This document shows positions 32,263 to 43,290 of a DNA stretch of 64,000 nucleotides, piece after piece. Under the pieces are notes generated by a model, which saw only the letters and a program-made list of their open reading frames with translations, had not been told where the DNA came from and made no database searches. The first letter of the stretch is position 1. The number at the start of each line of letters is the position of its first letter. Source of the DNA: Gnetum montanum (lineage: Eukaryota > Streptophyta > Gnetopsida > Gnetales > Gnetaceae); NCBI GenBank assembly GCA_015680685.1, contig MNCI01004656.1, positions 1,077,567 through 1,141,566 on the forward strand. The letters run 5' to 3'. The position numbers and the translations under genes were made by a program.

Positions 32263-32880
32263 TAAAAAAAATAAAACCATATACAAAAAGAAAATTCTCC
32301 ATTTTAATCAAATCATAGATTGTTGGATCCAACCCTAACATGAGAAAAAAGATAATAAATCTTGAATTATGATGTGGTTAAACTTACCCTCATGATCATT
32401 GCTATTTCAAAATTTGAAATTTAATGCTTTGAAATGAAATCCTTTGCTGCTAGCTTCGTACCCTTGCTCTGTGGCCTTCTATGACACTGCTACGCACCCA
32501 GGGTTTGCTACATGCAAGTTAAGGTGAAAGTGAAAATAAAAGTGATAATAATAGTTGATACTATTCATTTTATTTTATTTTTATATTTTACTCCATGATG
32601 CAAGGGTTTGTAACTCGCATTTATTCATAGCTTAAATGTCTTATCATAGTTTTATAATAGTAATGCATCTTACATTATTATTATGCTACTTGCAGTTTGA
32701 TATGTATGTTGTGAGGACATGCAAGAAGCACTCTCTTGCATTTCAAAAACTATGAGCTATTGCGAGTAGTAGTTGAGTGCAATTTCAGCTAGAATACACA
32801 AACTGCAATGCATTGCTACTAGGATTACCTTGTAGTATCCATAGCATATTGAAAGAAATTCTAACATATATTAACAAAAC
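32263..32880 (-). repeat. MULE-associated 5'-flank-like repeat, copy 2
   Basis: Diverged direct copy of 19690-20300 (see that entry). With the LTR element removed, this sequence is continuous with 23915 and therefore lies upstream of the MULE transposase. On the minus strand it has ATGATCATGAGGGTAAGTTT, a good splice-donor match that may end a first coding or leader exon. Confidence 0.5.
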
Positions 32881-33239
32881 CTAAAAATTAACACCCGAGG
32901 TAGAATAATCTCTTGGGATAACAACATTTCTATTGTAAAGTTAGTATTTAATTTTAAAAGTTATGATTAGCCATTGGATGATAGTTAACTATGATGAGTA
33001 TTGGATGATAGTTAACTTTGATGAGTTTGACACCGTAGTATAATAGCCAAAACTAAAATTTACCACCTAAGGTACAAGAATCTTTTAGGATGCCATCACT
33101 TGTATCGTAAACTAAGTATTTAATTGAAAAAGTTATGAATAGTCATTACATAAAATTTAAGTATAATAACTACGAAACATAAGGACAATAAGAATTATAT
33201 AAGTTTTTATCTTTATTGTTAGATAAAGTATGTGATTTT
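32881..33239. other. AT-rich spacer with a minor internal duplication
   Basis: ggatgatagttaact.tgatgag occurs twice in tandem (32975-33020). Otherwise there is no recognised content. Confidence 0.4.
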
Positions 33240-33660
33240 CATTTATGATTTAATGTTGGATGTTAATTTAAACATTGTGTTACATTGGGCTTGAATGATA
33301 GCATTACTTTAGGGTTTATGGTTTAGGATTAAGGAACCATAGCATTAGCTTAGGGTTTAGGGTACATGGTTTAGGTTTCAGGGTTTAGGGTTAAGGAAGT
33401 CACAATGGCCTTACACATAATCCTCTTACTTTGATAGTCTCTTCCTTCATTTATGATTTAATGTTGGATGTTAATTTAAACATTGTGTTACATTGGACTT
33501 GAACCATAACATTACTTTAGGGTTTAGGGTTAATGAACCATAACAATAATTTAGGATATATGGTTAGGGTTAATGAACTATAGTAATACTTTAGGGTTTA
33601 GGGTTTAGGATTAAGAAATTCACTAGGTTAAGGAAATCACATTGGCCTTCCAAATGACCT
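33240..33660. repeat. Two ~208-bp tandem copies containing degenerate TTTAGGG telomere-like repeats
   Basis: The unit starting catttatgatttaatgttgg begins at 33240 and again at 33448. The middle of each copy is a run of exact and near TTTAGGG words (seven exact by my count), the plant telomere heptamer, mixed with ggttaagg and catggttagg variants. This is an interstitial, diverged telomere-like tract and not a chromosome end. Confidence 0.8.
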
Positions 33661-33689
33661 CTTCCTTTTGATAGCGTTAAATTTCAAGC

Positions 33690-35800
33690 AATTTTTCCTT
33701 ACATGAATGCTTGAATGCCTACTAGTTGGGACTATAGGAGGGTGCTAGCTACATTACCTTGTAGTTCAATTAGAATTTAGAACCAAATAACACTCTATCT
33801 TTTAGAAGCTAGGATTTTAGAGCAATTGTGCCCTTTCAGAAGGTTCGACTACCTTCCGATGGGGATTGTGAGAGGATGCTAGTTGCACGACCTCATAGTT
33901 TTTCCAGAAATTGAAACTAGATGACAACTTGCCTTCCACTTGATCTTGAGCCTTTTGAATGAACATGTTCCTTTTGGTAGCATCAATTTATGAGTAATTG
34001 TTTTCTTCTAGAAGGTTCGATTACCTTCTGGTAGGAATTGTGGGAGGGTGCTAGTCACACCCCTTTGTAGTTCTACTAGAAATTGCATCCAAATGATGAC
34101 ATGTCTTCTGAAAGCTAGGATCTTGAAGTAATTAAACCATTTTGAAAGGTCTAAGTGCCTCTAGTGGGAACTTCGAGAAGGTGCTAGTCACACTCCCTCA
34201 TAGTTCAGTAGGAATTTTCAACTAAATGATCCTTTATTAATTGGAAGCCACAATCTACAAGTAATTATTTGTAATCGAAAAATCTTAATGCCTTTTGGAT
34301 GATCATCATGCTTTCAATAGCATCAATTTACGAGTAATGTTTCCCTTCTAGAAGGTCTAGGTACCTTTCGATAGGGACTATGGGAGGGTGCTAGTCACAC
34401 CCCCTCATAGTTCTACTAGATATTGCATCTAAATGACAACCTATCTTCTAGAATCCATGGTCTTGGAGAAATTGAACCCTACTAGAAGATCTGAGTGCCT
34501 TCCAATGGGGACTATGGAAGGGTGCTAGTTGCACTCCCTCGTAGTTTGGCAAAATTTACAACTAGGTAATCCTTTGGCATCCAAAAGCCATGATCTCCAA
34601 GAAATTAGTCATAACTAGAAGGTCTTAATGCCTTTTGATTGATCATCTTCCTTTGAGTAGCATCAATTTATGAGTAATTATTCCCTTCTGGAAGGTTTAG
34701 TTAACTTTCGGTAGGAACTGCAGGAGGGTGCTAGATGCACCCCATCGTAGTTCTATGAGAAATTTCATCCAGATGATGATCTACCTTCCAGAAGCTAGGA
34801 TCTTAGAGTAATTAAACCCTTCCAAAATGTTTGAGTGCCTTCTAGTGGGGATTGCTGGAGGATGCTAGTTACACTCCCTCGCTGTTTAGCAGGAATTTGC
34901 GACCAGATGATCCTCTGTCATTTGGAAGCCATGATCTCTAGGTAATTATTTGCAACTAGAAGGTTTTAATGGCTTCTAGTTGATCTTGGGCCTTTCGGAT
35001 GACCATTTTCTTTTTGGTAGCATCATTTTATGAGCAGTTATTCTAGAAGGTCCAACTACCTTTGGGTAGGGACTACAGGAGGATGCTAGTTGCACCCCCA
35101 TGTAGTTCTACTAAAAAGTACATCTAGATGGTGACCTACCATCTAGAAGCGAGGGTCTTAGAGTAATTGAACCCTACTGGAAGGTTTGAGTGCCTTTTGG
35201 TAGGGACTATAGGAGAGTGCTAGCTGTAATTTCTCGTAGTTTAGTAGGAATTTGCAACTAGGTGATCTTTACCATCTAGAAGCCATGATCTCCAAGTAAT
35301 TATTCTCAATCAGAAGATCTTAATGCCTTTTAGTTGCTCTTTGACTCTCCAGATGACCATATTCCTTTTGGTAGCATTAATTTATAAGCAACTGTTCCCT
35401 TTTGGAAGGTTTGACTACCTTTCGATAGAGACTGTGAGAAGGTGTGACTACATCCAGAAGGTAGCCAGGATTTTGGAGCAATTGCGCTCTCTCAGAAGGT
35501 GAGTGCCTTTCGGTGGGGATTGCAGGAGGGTGCTAGTCGCACTCCCTTGTAGTTTGACATGAATTTGCAACCAAATGAGCCTTTGCCTTCTAAAAGCCAT
35601 GATCTCTAAGCAATTATTTGCAACTAGAAGGTCTTAATCCCTTTTGGTTGATCTTAAGCCTTTCGTTGACGATCTTCCTTCCGATAACATCAAATTATGA
35701 GCAGTTGTTCCCTTTTGGTGGGTTTGGCTTCCTTTTGGCAGGGATTGTGGGAGGGTGCTAGTCACACCCCCACAGAGTTCCAAGAGATGCAAGGATATTG
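33690..35800. repeat. ~340-bp dimeric satellite array, about six units
   Basis: A conserved core, ggga.tgtgggagGGTGCTAGTcgcaccc, recurs near 33741, 33875, 34047, 34180, 34387, 34521, 34727, 34861, 35082, 35217, 35434, 35529 and 35755. Spacing alternates about 134 and 206 bp, so the true period is ~340 bp with two related half-units. One half continues with agttctactagaaattgcatc and agaagctaggatctt. The other continues with agtttag.aggaatttgcaac and gaagccatgatct. Copies differ from each other at many sites. No protein frame runs through. This is a satellite-like tandem array. Confidence 0.9.
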
Positions 35801-36059
35801 AATTTAGAATCCAGTATGCATACATGTCAACATGAAACACATTTGTGAGCATGATGATACATTATCCATGTATAGCAATAAAAAATTCACATCATGCATA
35901 CCCATGCCCTCACTTACCACATCAGGCTTTGTAATTGCTTAATGGGAACAACGGTAACCTTGTCCATTCCAATGCTGATTCTAATCCTTAGAAGCTATAC
36001 TCCGTATTTGTATGTGCCGTTGTTGAGATCACAGGTCTTGCAGGAGAAAGGGCACGCAA
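35801..36059. other. Flank of the satellite array
   Basis: Unique-looking sequence without a gene call. It leads into a less AT-rich island. Confidence 0.35.
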
Positions 36060-36290
36060 CGATCGGATGTTACTGGTGGTAGCATGGGTGACGGCAGGTG
36101 GGAGAAAGATGAAGCGGATCCGCATTTTGGAGTTCCATCCCTGCACTTTGGTTGGTCTTGGCAGTGGTTGACGGTGGGATTTTTGCATCAGCTGCAGCAG
36201 AATTACATGGTTTCTCAGCCGTATCTTGGGCGCCTGAACTAAGTTTCCAGTAGGACAGTGCTTCGTTAATGGCCAGCACTGGATCAACCC
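36060..36290 (-). pseudogene. Exon-like open segment, unrecognised
   Basis: On the minus strand an open frame runs from an acceptor-like ATAAATAG|G near 36291: IGRVDPVLAINEALSYWKLS, then a Lys/Ser/Ala-rich stretch to a stop at 36070. A second frame is also open over the same bases (36287-35988). Composition and codon use resemble low-copy gene sequence more than the surrounding repeats. I do not recognise the protein; it may be one exon of a gene or of a broken copy. Confidence 0.3.
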
Positions 36291-36532
36291 TACCGATGCC
36301 TATTTATCATTATTCATTAATTCCTTCATTCTTTTGGGCATCCGATTCGATCATTTTGTTTTCTTGCACATGAATCATCCCTGGTTCACGGTATGCTCTC
36401 CAGGAAGAACCTCGCTATGCTCTTGTATTGCAATACATTTGAGTTTCCCACCTACGAGTGCATGAGTTAATTTATTTCCTTTCTGAGAATCACAGTAGTT
36501 ACATTTACGTTGCTTTGTATGGCCAGAAATTT

Positions 36533-36733
36533 TCATTCTTGTGTTCTAAGGATATGTTTATAGTTAGCTTTCATTGAGCACTTTTCATAGAATGTCGGAG
36601 CAGTACTAGTGAGGGAAAGTGTAGGCTCTGCACCAGAAGTTACATATCCATTTTGCTTTGGCCATGCCTGCATCTCTGTCTTTGCGAAGCCTGCCAAAAC
36701 AAAGTTGAGTTTTGTCCCATATGTGCCTCCCAA
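36533..36733 (-). pseudogene. Exon-like open segment, unrecognised
   Basis: A minus-strand frame reading MGGTYGTKLNFVLAGFAKTE and continuing to a stop at 36533. An acceptor-like CTTGGGAG precedes it and an internal GGATAT|GTAACT could be a splice donor. Together with the segment at 36060-36290 it could form part of a split gene on this strand. No family recognised. Confidence 0.25.
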
Positions 36734-37140
36734 GTAAATTAAAAAGTCAAGGTTTATCTTTCATAAACGGTATATACTTCCATAGTTCCCCTTCCTCCTG
36801 ATCCAATTTCTGTTTTTTTGTATTTGCCAAGCTTGGCATCTACTCCTACGGTTGAAAGGTGATAGATGGTTCACATTTCAACATTTTTTTAACCCTTACC
36901 TTCTTGAGGCTTTGTGGTTTACATTTTTTTTAAGTTTATGCACTTTAACGTGCTAATTTTATTTCTGATTCGTACCTGGAATTGAAAATAGAGAGAGCGT
37001 GAGTATGTAATTAATAACCGTATTTGTTGCTGTGATGAGCCTTGTAAAATGTTGTGCTCAAGAAGAGAAAAAAAATAATGTTTAATATTCTCTATTTTGT
37101 TTTTCCTCGCGTTTTGGCTTTCACTTTTCTGTTTTTATGT
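36734..37140. other. AT-rich, intron-like
   Basis: T-rich sequence without open frames. It ends in a strong pyrimidine-rich acceptor (ttctgtttttatgtgtag) at 37145, where an exon-like segment begins. Confidence 0.35.
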
Positions 37141-37145
37141 GTAGG

Positions 37146-37462
37146 AAGGGAAGCGGAGGAGGCAGAAGTTGAGGCAGCAAAATAGAGGATATCAAAATTT
37201 ATAAAAACTTTTCCACAGTCAAATGAACGGGGATTTTTGGACTGGGCAAGGAAGTTCCAAGAACCCCTTCGTTGATTACATTACTGAATCAGTCTTGGAG
37301 GTGTTTCTGGAAGCAGTCAAGTCAAAGGCTGTGAACAGGCCAAGCTAGAGGAAGCTGCAGATTTGCTGGGGGAGGTGTGCCTTTTGGAGGCACAGGTGAA
37401 CTAGCAGCTTGCACAAGAAGTCATCCGGCTTGCAGATAAGATCTAGGGCTCTGTATTGAGCT
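37146..37462 (+). pseudogene. Exon-like coding relic, unrecognised
   Basis: Directly after a good 3' splice site, the plus strand reads AEEAEVEAAK, stop, then ISKFIKTFPQSNERGFLDWA and RKFQEPLR. A shifted frame then gives NPFVDYITESVLEVFLEAVK, and a further shift gives LEEAADLLGEVCLLEAQVN and QLAQEVIRLADKI before stops. This looks like a charged, helical protein piece broken by at least two frameshifts and several stops: a pseudogene or mis-spliced final exon. Family not recognised. Confidence 0.35.
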
Positions 37463-38879
37463 AAGTCTTTGTTGTAACACCTTTTGTTGTTTTTCAATCA
37501 ATTAAGAGTTTTAATCTTTATTGAAAATTTGAACATTTGCAATTAAGTAAATTGTTTGGGTTTATTTCTCATTAAGTTATCAACCCTCATTTCTTGAACT
37601 TGTTTAATGGACTGTTATTTCATTTAAGTTTTCCTATCAAAGTTATTTTTAATGTATAGTTATTTCTTTGTTAAAGTTGTTTGGATTGTTATTTTTATTT
37701 CCCTATTAAAGTATTTAATTTACTTGCATCATTAAACATCATGTTTTACATCCATTTAAGCACCACATTGACCTTACCAACTAAGACTATTCCTAGGTTT
37801 TTGTACCCATGCGAGAGGCACTTTAGGCAATAGTCTCTTAAAATAAGTTTTTACAAGTGTTGCTGTGTGATTAAAATTTATGCATCAACAATATGTTCAT
37901 CCATGGTTAAGAATATCTCATTGTAGTAATTTGTTGTTGCAAGGATGCATGGTAGGTTTAAGTGTCCTACCTCGGATACCCATTGCTAGGTAAGGGTAGG
38001 ACCCAAAAACACTTTGTTTAAATAAAATAAAAAATAACTACAATGTCTAATGGAATATTTGTATGTAGTTAGAATAAGAAGTAAAAGGTTTAGGATTAAA
38101 AAGATGAATGGAAAATAGGAATTCAAGGTTAAGTCTCTCATTATGAAAAAAACATTTATAATTTTTTACCAAGGCTACCCTACGCATGATGATGTATGCA
38201 TGCCCATAAGGTATAGTCACATACATGATCATACTTGTGATAATGAGCTACCTTGTAATGAATGTTTTAAAAGCATTACCTCTAAAATTAGTTGTGGGAA
38301 TCTACATACATAGTCAACCTATAATAGATGTGATAAGGTACTTAAATAATCATTTTCTATTTTGCTTAAGTACTACAAAAGTTCTACTTAAGTACTATGA
38401 AAGTTTCATATTGGTTACATGTCTATGAATACATATAACTATCTAGTCCTAATTTTGACAACCACCATATAATAAACCTCAACAGAGCCTAAGTGTTACA
38501 AAGTGACCTTCCAAGTCACCTATAACCAAAAAATAGCAAATCAAATTAGTCTGCTTAGGATAATTGCTACTAAAACTTAAAAACTCTAAGAATTCACACT
38601 TGTCAAAATAACTTTATATTATTTTTAAAGCCTACCACATGACATTGAAGTTATATGGACTTGGTGATAGAGCACTTCTTACAATAATCAAAAGTAATGT
38701 ATTTCATGTTTTGGTACTAAACATTTAATCTACATTTCTAGATGAAGAAAATAATCTCAAAAAAAAAAAAAAAAAAAAGATTTTCCAAGCCTTTTGAAAC
38801 TATTAAATAGTGCAATTATCTTTGAAGATGCAATGAGGAAAAGTAACATATTGATTCTAATGAAAAATTCAAAGGGAAT
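37463..38879. other. AT-rich region without genes; poly(A) run
   Basis: Nothing coding. An 18-20 base A run ends at 38778. Short overlapping open frames at 38047-38428 have no motifs. Confidence 0.35.
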
Positions 38880-40560
38880 ACAATCAATCTTAGATTTGTT
38901 TAGAAAACATGCACTTTTAAAAAACATGAGTGAATGATTCCTCTATTTGATATATAGGATATCTAAGAAACTCAACTACTAAGAGGCAAATCCTCTATCT
39001 AATGGGAAGACCTTGATAAACTAAGGATCAAAAAAGAAATGGATGCTTTAGTTGGATCTTTGAGCTCTAAATTCTATGGAAATTAGCTTTCTAATGATAG
39101 TCCTTAAATTACACATTTCACAAGATGTTTAAAGTAAAGCAATGAAAACCAAGAGTTACATTTAGATATATGTAGAGAATGCAAAGGAGCTCTATTAAGC
39201 TAAAATCACTCTCCATGCTAAGGACTATTAGTGTGCATTTAAATAGCTCCAAAGTTAGAGAGAACATTTTAAACATACTTGTAAATAGGAAGACGTTATG
39301 TTTGAAATATCCATTTAATGTTAGCTTGATGCCAAGAGAGTATTATTTCCATTTTTAATAAAAAAACAACTAACCAATATCCAAAAGATTGTAATTAGCA
39401 AATATATTTTCTCTAATTAAAAATTCATCAACTAAGCAATTGGCAGATTTTTTAAAGAATAGGTGTCCATCAAATAGAATCTTGTTGCAAGTTTTTCTAG
39501 CTTAAGTAGTGAAGCCTCCATTGGAGAAGCCTTTTAATCTTTTCTAGCAAACTCCAAGCCATCTTGATCCTTGATTATAAGGTAAATATCTCAAGCTACA
39601 TGATGAAAAATATTTGTGATTTTCTTTATTCCCCTATAAAAGGTTCCCAAGAATTTTTTTAATATTTTGAAAAGATAATTTTGAAGGAGCTATGAAGAAT
39701 AAATAATAGACATGAGTTTAGCTCAAACTATGATTGAACACTATAAAATTGCCTTCAAGAGAAAGAGGTTTTGCAACCTATTTTAAGATGTTGTGTTGAG
39801 CCTTTTCTATTATGGTAGAACATAAAGGAGTAAGAATAGAAAACAAAGTAATCAAAATATCCAAAAGAGAAAAAATATTTGGAGGAATATTAAAATTATA
39901 GGCTCATGAAGTTCTTGGAGAGAAGCTCAATCAAATAGCCTAAGTTTTATTCTACTTGATTTTGACTCTTCAGGCTTTATAATAAGTGTCAATGCAATCC
40001 AAAGAAATAGTGAGATTACCATGATCTTTATTCATAGTAAGAAAATTTTCATCAACAAATTGACTATAAAGAATGTCTTTTTCAATTTCAAGCAAAGCTA
40101 TCTCTTTTAGCCTCATAGAATTTATATCAATGTGAAGCAGAACTTCAAGAGCATCAACTAAAATAATGGAAAGTTAGGGAGCTAAAGGAAATCCCTACCA
40201 AACTAATCTTTGGAGCTCAATCACATCTTAAAAGGTCTTTTTGATGCAAATAACTAAAGAGGTTTCTGATAGAGGCATATCAATGTGGTTTTCAAGTGCA
40301 TTACCTAATTTATGATGCTTGATATTGCTTCTTAAAAAGTATTATTCAAGCTAATCATTGGCTTTATCAAAATCATGTTTGAAGAAATAGCTTTTTAATT
40401 TGAAGAAAAGCCCAATACATACCTTTATAGCAATAATCAAATTATGTAAGATATATCTACCTTAGACAACTAGTTTTCTCTTTACTAATGAGTAGAGAAA
40501 GAAAGGGTTTTATCATATCCCAAAATTTTGTACTTAAAATAATTCCCATTTAATTACGTA
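38880..40560 (-). pseudogene. LINE (L1-type) reverse transcriptase relic
   Basis: On the minus strand the RT can be followed through many stops and frameshifts: NKLVVKGRYILHNLI near 40465, FDFDKANDWLE near 40370 (the usual .DF.KAYD.LEW), GFPLAP near 40190 followed by IILVDALEVLLH, and QFVDENFLTMNKD near 40060. The last is the catalytic Q.ADD box with DD read as DE. KIKWNKT-like and PRTSWA-like blocks follow near 39930. The C-terminal zinc-associated region is traceable near 39620-39450 as GSRWLGV. It would copy its own RNA at a nick; here it is dead. It may be a different copy from the LINE endonuclease at 50-61 kb. Confidence 0.7.
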
Positions 40561-41271
40561 AAACTTATTAGTTGGACATGTATCATCATAATTCTTACAA
40601 AAGAATGATCATCATAAGCATTATAGATCTTAACAACAGTGCTTGGTGAAACTAAAATTGACATTGGAGTATTTTAAGTAGCAATTCCATTAACCATAAT
40701 CTATAAATTAATGTCATAACATAACAAGTTCATAGCCTTAAAAGAGAGTTGAGAATATCCAATATTACAAGAGCTCAAATACATCATGCTCATCATAATA
40801 ATAAAATATGAAAACATAAGGAAAAGCTCCAAAGGTCCAACTTCATCACCATCAAGCTCCTAGCTCCTATCATATGGATTTGCATGCACACATGTAGGAA
40901 AGGTTAAAAACCTTCTATTAGAGCTAACCACCTTGGTGTACCTAGAATAAGCTATGTTACACAAGAAGTCATCTGAAGCTCCATGAGATTAGATACAAAA
41001 AGTTAATTCCAAAACCATGATATCCAAAAAATGTCAAGAGATAGGTAAATTGAGAATGTACTAGAATTGATCATCCATAAGGACTATTGATCCACAAATG
41101 TCTTACCTTGAATGCTACTAAGGACCCTCCTCAAGGGGTAGTTGACCAACCTCACTCAATCTTAGATATACTGAACCTAGTGACAAACTTATATGGATTA
41201 CCTTTAGTTTTACATCAAGGAAACTAGCCCCATGACATTCACAAGTGATGTAAGCAAACACTATGTAACAA
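40561..41271. other. AT-rich, no signal
   Basis: Probably the decayed upstream part of the LINE, but no motif is clear enough to claim. Confidence 0.3.
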
Positions 41272-41925
41272 CTAGTATTTTTGACCCTTTGTTTTATCTT
41301 TATATTTTGTTAATTTGTGTTGATTTAAGTCTTGTGGAGGATTTAATTTGATCACCTTGAAAACATTAATATTTATGTTCCATTATATTTGTAAATATTT
41401 TAATTATCTTGAATTAACTTGCCTTAATTTTTATAATTTTTCCAATTTGAACATATTCCTCTTTTAAATTCTTATTTTGGTATCTATTAGCATTTCTTGT
41501 TAATATTTCTTTGTTGAGCATTTGGATTTGGATGATACAAATTTCTTGGTGTTTCTTGCTAAAGAATAAGTTGATGGAAGGTGGCACATGATGTGAACTA
41601 GAAGATGGAAGTTTTAGAGAAATAACATATTTTCATTAACTTTCCCAAAGCTTATTTTCTTTTCTATGTGAACTAGGGATTTTCTATTACTTATCAGACT
41701 CTTATTTAACTTTTCCATTTATCATGAATATGATTTTGGAGATAATTCATTGTAAATCATTGTTGCTATATTTCCTAGCATTTGTAATCTTGTATTTAAT
41801 TACAAGATCAGATCTCTCTCTTGCTTTAATTACTCTTTCTTATTGGTTGTGTCTTCCTCTCTTATGGTGATTAGACTCCTTGATATTCAGCTTTATGCCT
41901 TGTATAACAATTTGTCAATCGTTGA
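41272..41925 (+). repeat. Inverted-repeat arm 1 (LTR-like)
   Basis: This ~650-bp stretch matches the reverse complement of 46818-47505 along its length: TTTTGACCC near the outer edge, GATCACCTTGAAAACATT, TTGATGGAAGGTGG.ACATG.TGTGAACT, and TCTTATGGTGAT.TA near the inner edge. Identity is roughly 70-80% by eye. The outer edge, TGTAACAACTAGTATTTTTGACCC, looks like an LTR start, so this may be one of two related LTRs inserted in opposite directions, or a long terminal inverted repeat. Confidence 0.7.
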
Positions 41926-41949
41926 ACTTAGAAGTGCTTTTTTTTATGT

Positions 41950-41993
41950 GGGGGGAGGGGGGTGTGGGGTGCAGGGTGGGGAAGGGTGGGGGG
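41950..41993 (+). other. G-run cluster, potential G-quadruplex
   Basis: Seven runs of three to six G within 44 bases on the plus strand, separated by one to four bases, in a region otherwise strongly AT-rich. It abuts the inner edge of the inverted-repeat arm and an 8-nt T run. It satisfies the usual four-run quadruplex pattern several times over. Confidence 0.8.
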
Positions 41994-43192
41994 TGATGCT
42001 TGGGTAGGATGAGCAAGTTTCCCTAATTATAAATTAAACAAACAAAGCACACACACTAAATTTAACATGGTTTCCCAACTTGGGTAGTTCACACTGAGAG
42101 GGTAGATCACTAACACACCTCCAAAATTTGTTGCTCTCAAAATGTGGTTGAAGGGACCACACCCTGTATAGTCATCAATACCTACTTCGGAGTGTTGTAC
42201 CACAACACGAAACACTCAACCCCGTAATGTCCTATTAGGCTTAGAAATGTGGTTTCAAGGCTTTCACAACCTTTACAATCTTAAGCTCCACATTAGAGTG
42301 TTGTACTATAGGACCAACTACTTAATCTTGTAGGATCCCGACAAGCTTAAGCACATAAATCTCATAGGGTAATAAGAACAAGAATTACAAGGAATAATTG
42401 CAACTTAATTTGTTGATTCTTGCATAGTTAGGCATGACACACTTACAAAGCCAAAATGATTAGACAATGAGGATCAATAGAGAATTCAATGATTACAAAT
42501 GATTGTACAATGAATACAAAAATTCTTGCACTTTTCCCAATGCACATCAAGTCTTCTTATAGCTACTATGTTGCTAACTCCTTCTTAAAACTCATGCAAC
42601 AACTAGCTAACTAGCACTAACAATCATGGGAGATATCTTTTTTATGCTTGAGACGTCACTCTAAATTTGCCTTTAAATCTAAGAAGATGTCTTTGTTTCC
42701 TAAAAAGACATCTTTTTGAATTCTCTACTTTGGAAGATGTCTTTGTCTTATGGAAGATATATTTTTGGACTTGGTCTGTAATTTGTAAATATTTCTTTGT
42801 CTAAGAAATATTTCTTGGTATTTCTAAAGACATCTTTTTCTGAGTTCTCTTCAAATCAACCAAGACGTCTACTACTTTCCAGAGACATGTTTCTTCATCT
42901 TTCTTTCTCTTTTGAATGCATCATTTCTTGTCCATAGTCTTGATCTTTCATATGCTTGAATGATGACAACTTTTATTGGATGGCATCTAGTCCTTATCCA
43001 TGTTCTTTGAATATTTGTTTGAATATCATGTGGATGACATCCTTCTTCGAGCTCTAAGATAGTTTGTTCCTTGTCCTCTTTAGCTCATCTTGATTTCCCT
43101 TGTACATAGTTCTATAAAGACAATAGCCATACAACCATGCAAGCAACTTTTTTATCCATTTAATGTTTTGAACATACCAAAACACACCAAAA
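41994..43192 (-). other. Possible copia (SIRE-like) 3' LTR, minus strand
   Basis: Inferred from position below two polypurine-like tracts. On the minus strand a TGTGTTTTGGTATGTTC start follows the tracts near 43187. The interior (42640-42910) is dense with near-palindromic AAGATGTCTTT words. No second LTR copy was found, so boundaries are guesses. Confidence 0.35.
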
Positions 43193-43194
43193 GG

Positions 43195-43290
43195 TTCATA
43201 ATCTCCTCCTTTTTGGTAATGTTAAAAAGTTAAGAAAATGGATTAGTGATCATACAAATATAACCATACTACTCTCCCCCTTTTTGAATA
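43195..43290 (-). other. Two polypurine-tract-like sequences
   Basis: On the minus strand, CAAAAAGGGGGAGAGTAG near 43280-43262 and ACCAAAAAGGAGGAGATTAT near 43220-43202. Such runs right after the end of pol are typical of SIRE/Maximus and other copia elements. They agree in orientation with the gag relic at 45180-46000. Confidence 0.5.

Noticed and set aside
19690-32880. Interpretation of the paired flanks as MULE terminal inverted repeats
   Set aside because: The two copies are in direct orientation and contain exon-like sequence, so they do not behave as terminal inverted repeats.
33240-33660. True chromosome end
   Set aside because: TTTAGGG words are degenerate, few and embedded in unique sequence on both sides.
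33690-35800. CRISPR-like array
   Set aside because: The repeats are long, diverged, contiguous half-units of a satellite with no unique spacers, in plant nuclear DNA.
38759-38778. Poly(A) tail of the adjacent LINE
   Set aside because: The LINE is on the minus strand, so its tail would appear as T on the plus strand at the lower-coordinate end; this A run has the wrong polarity.
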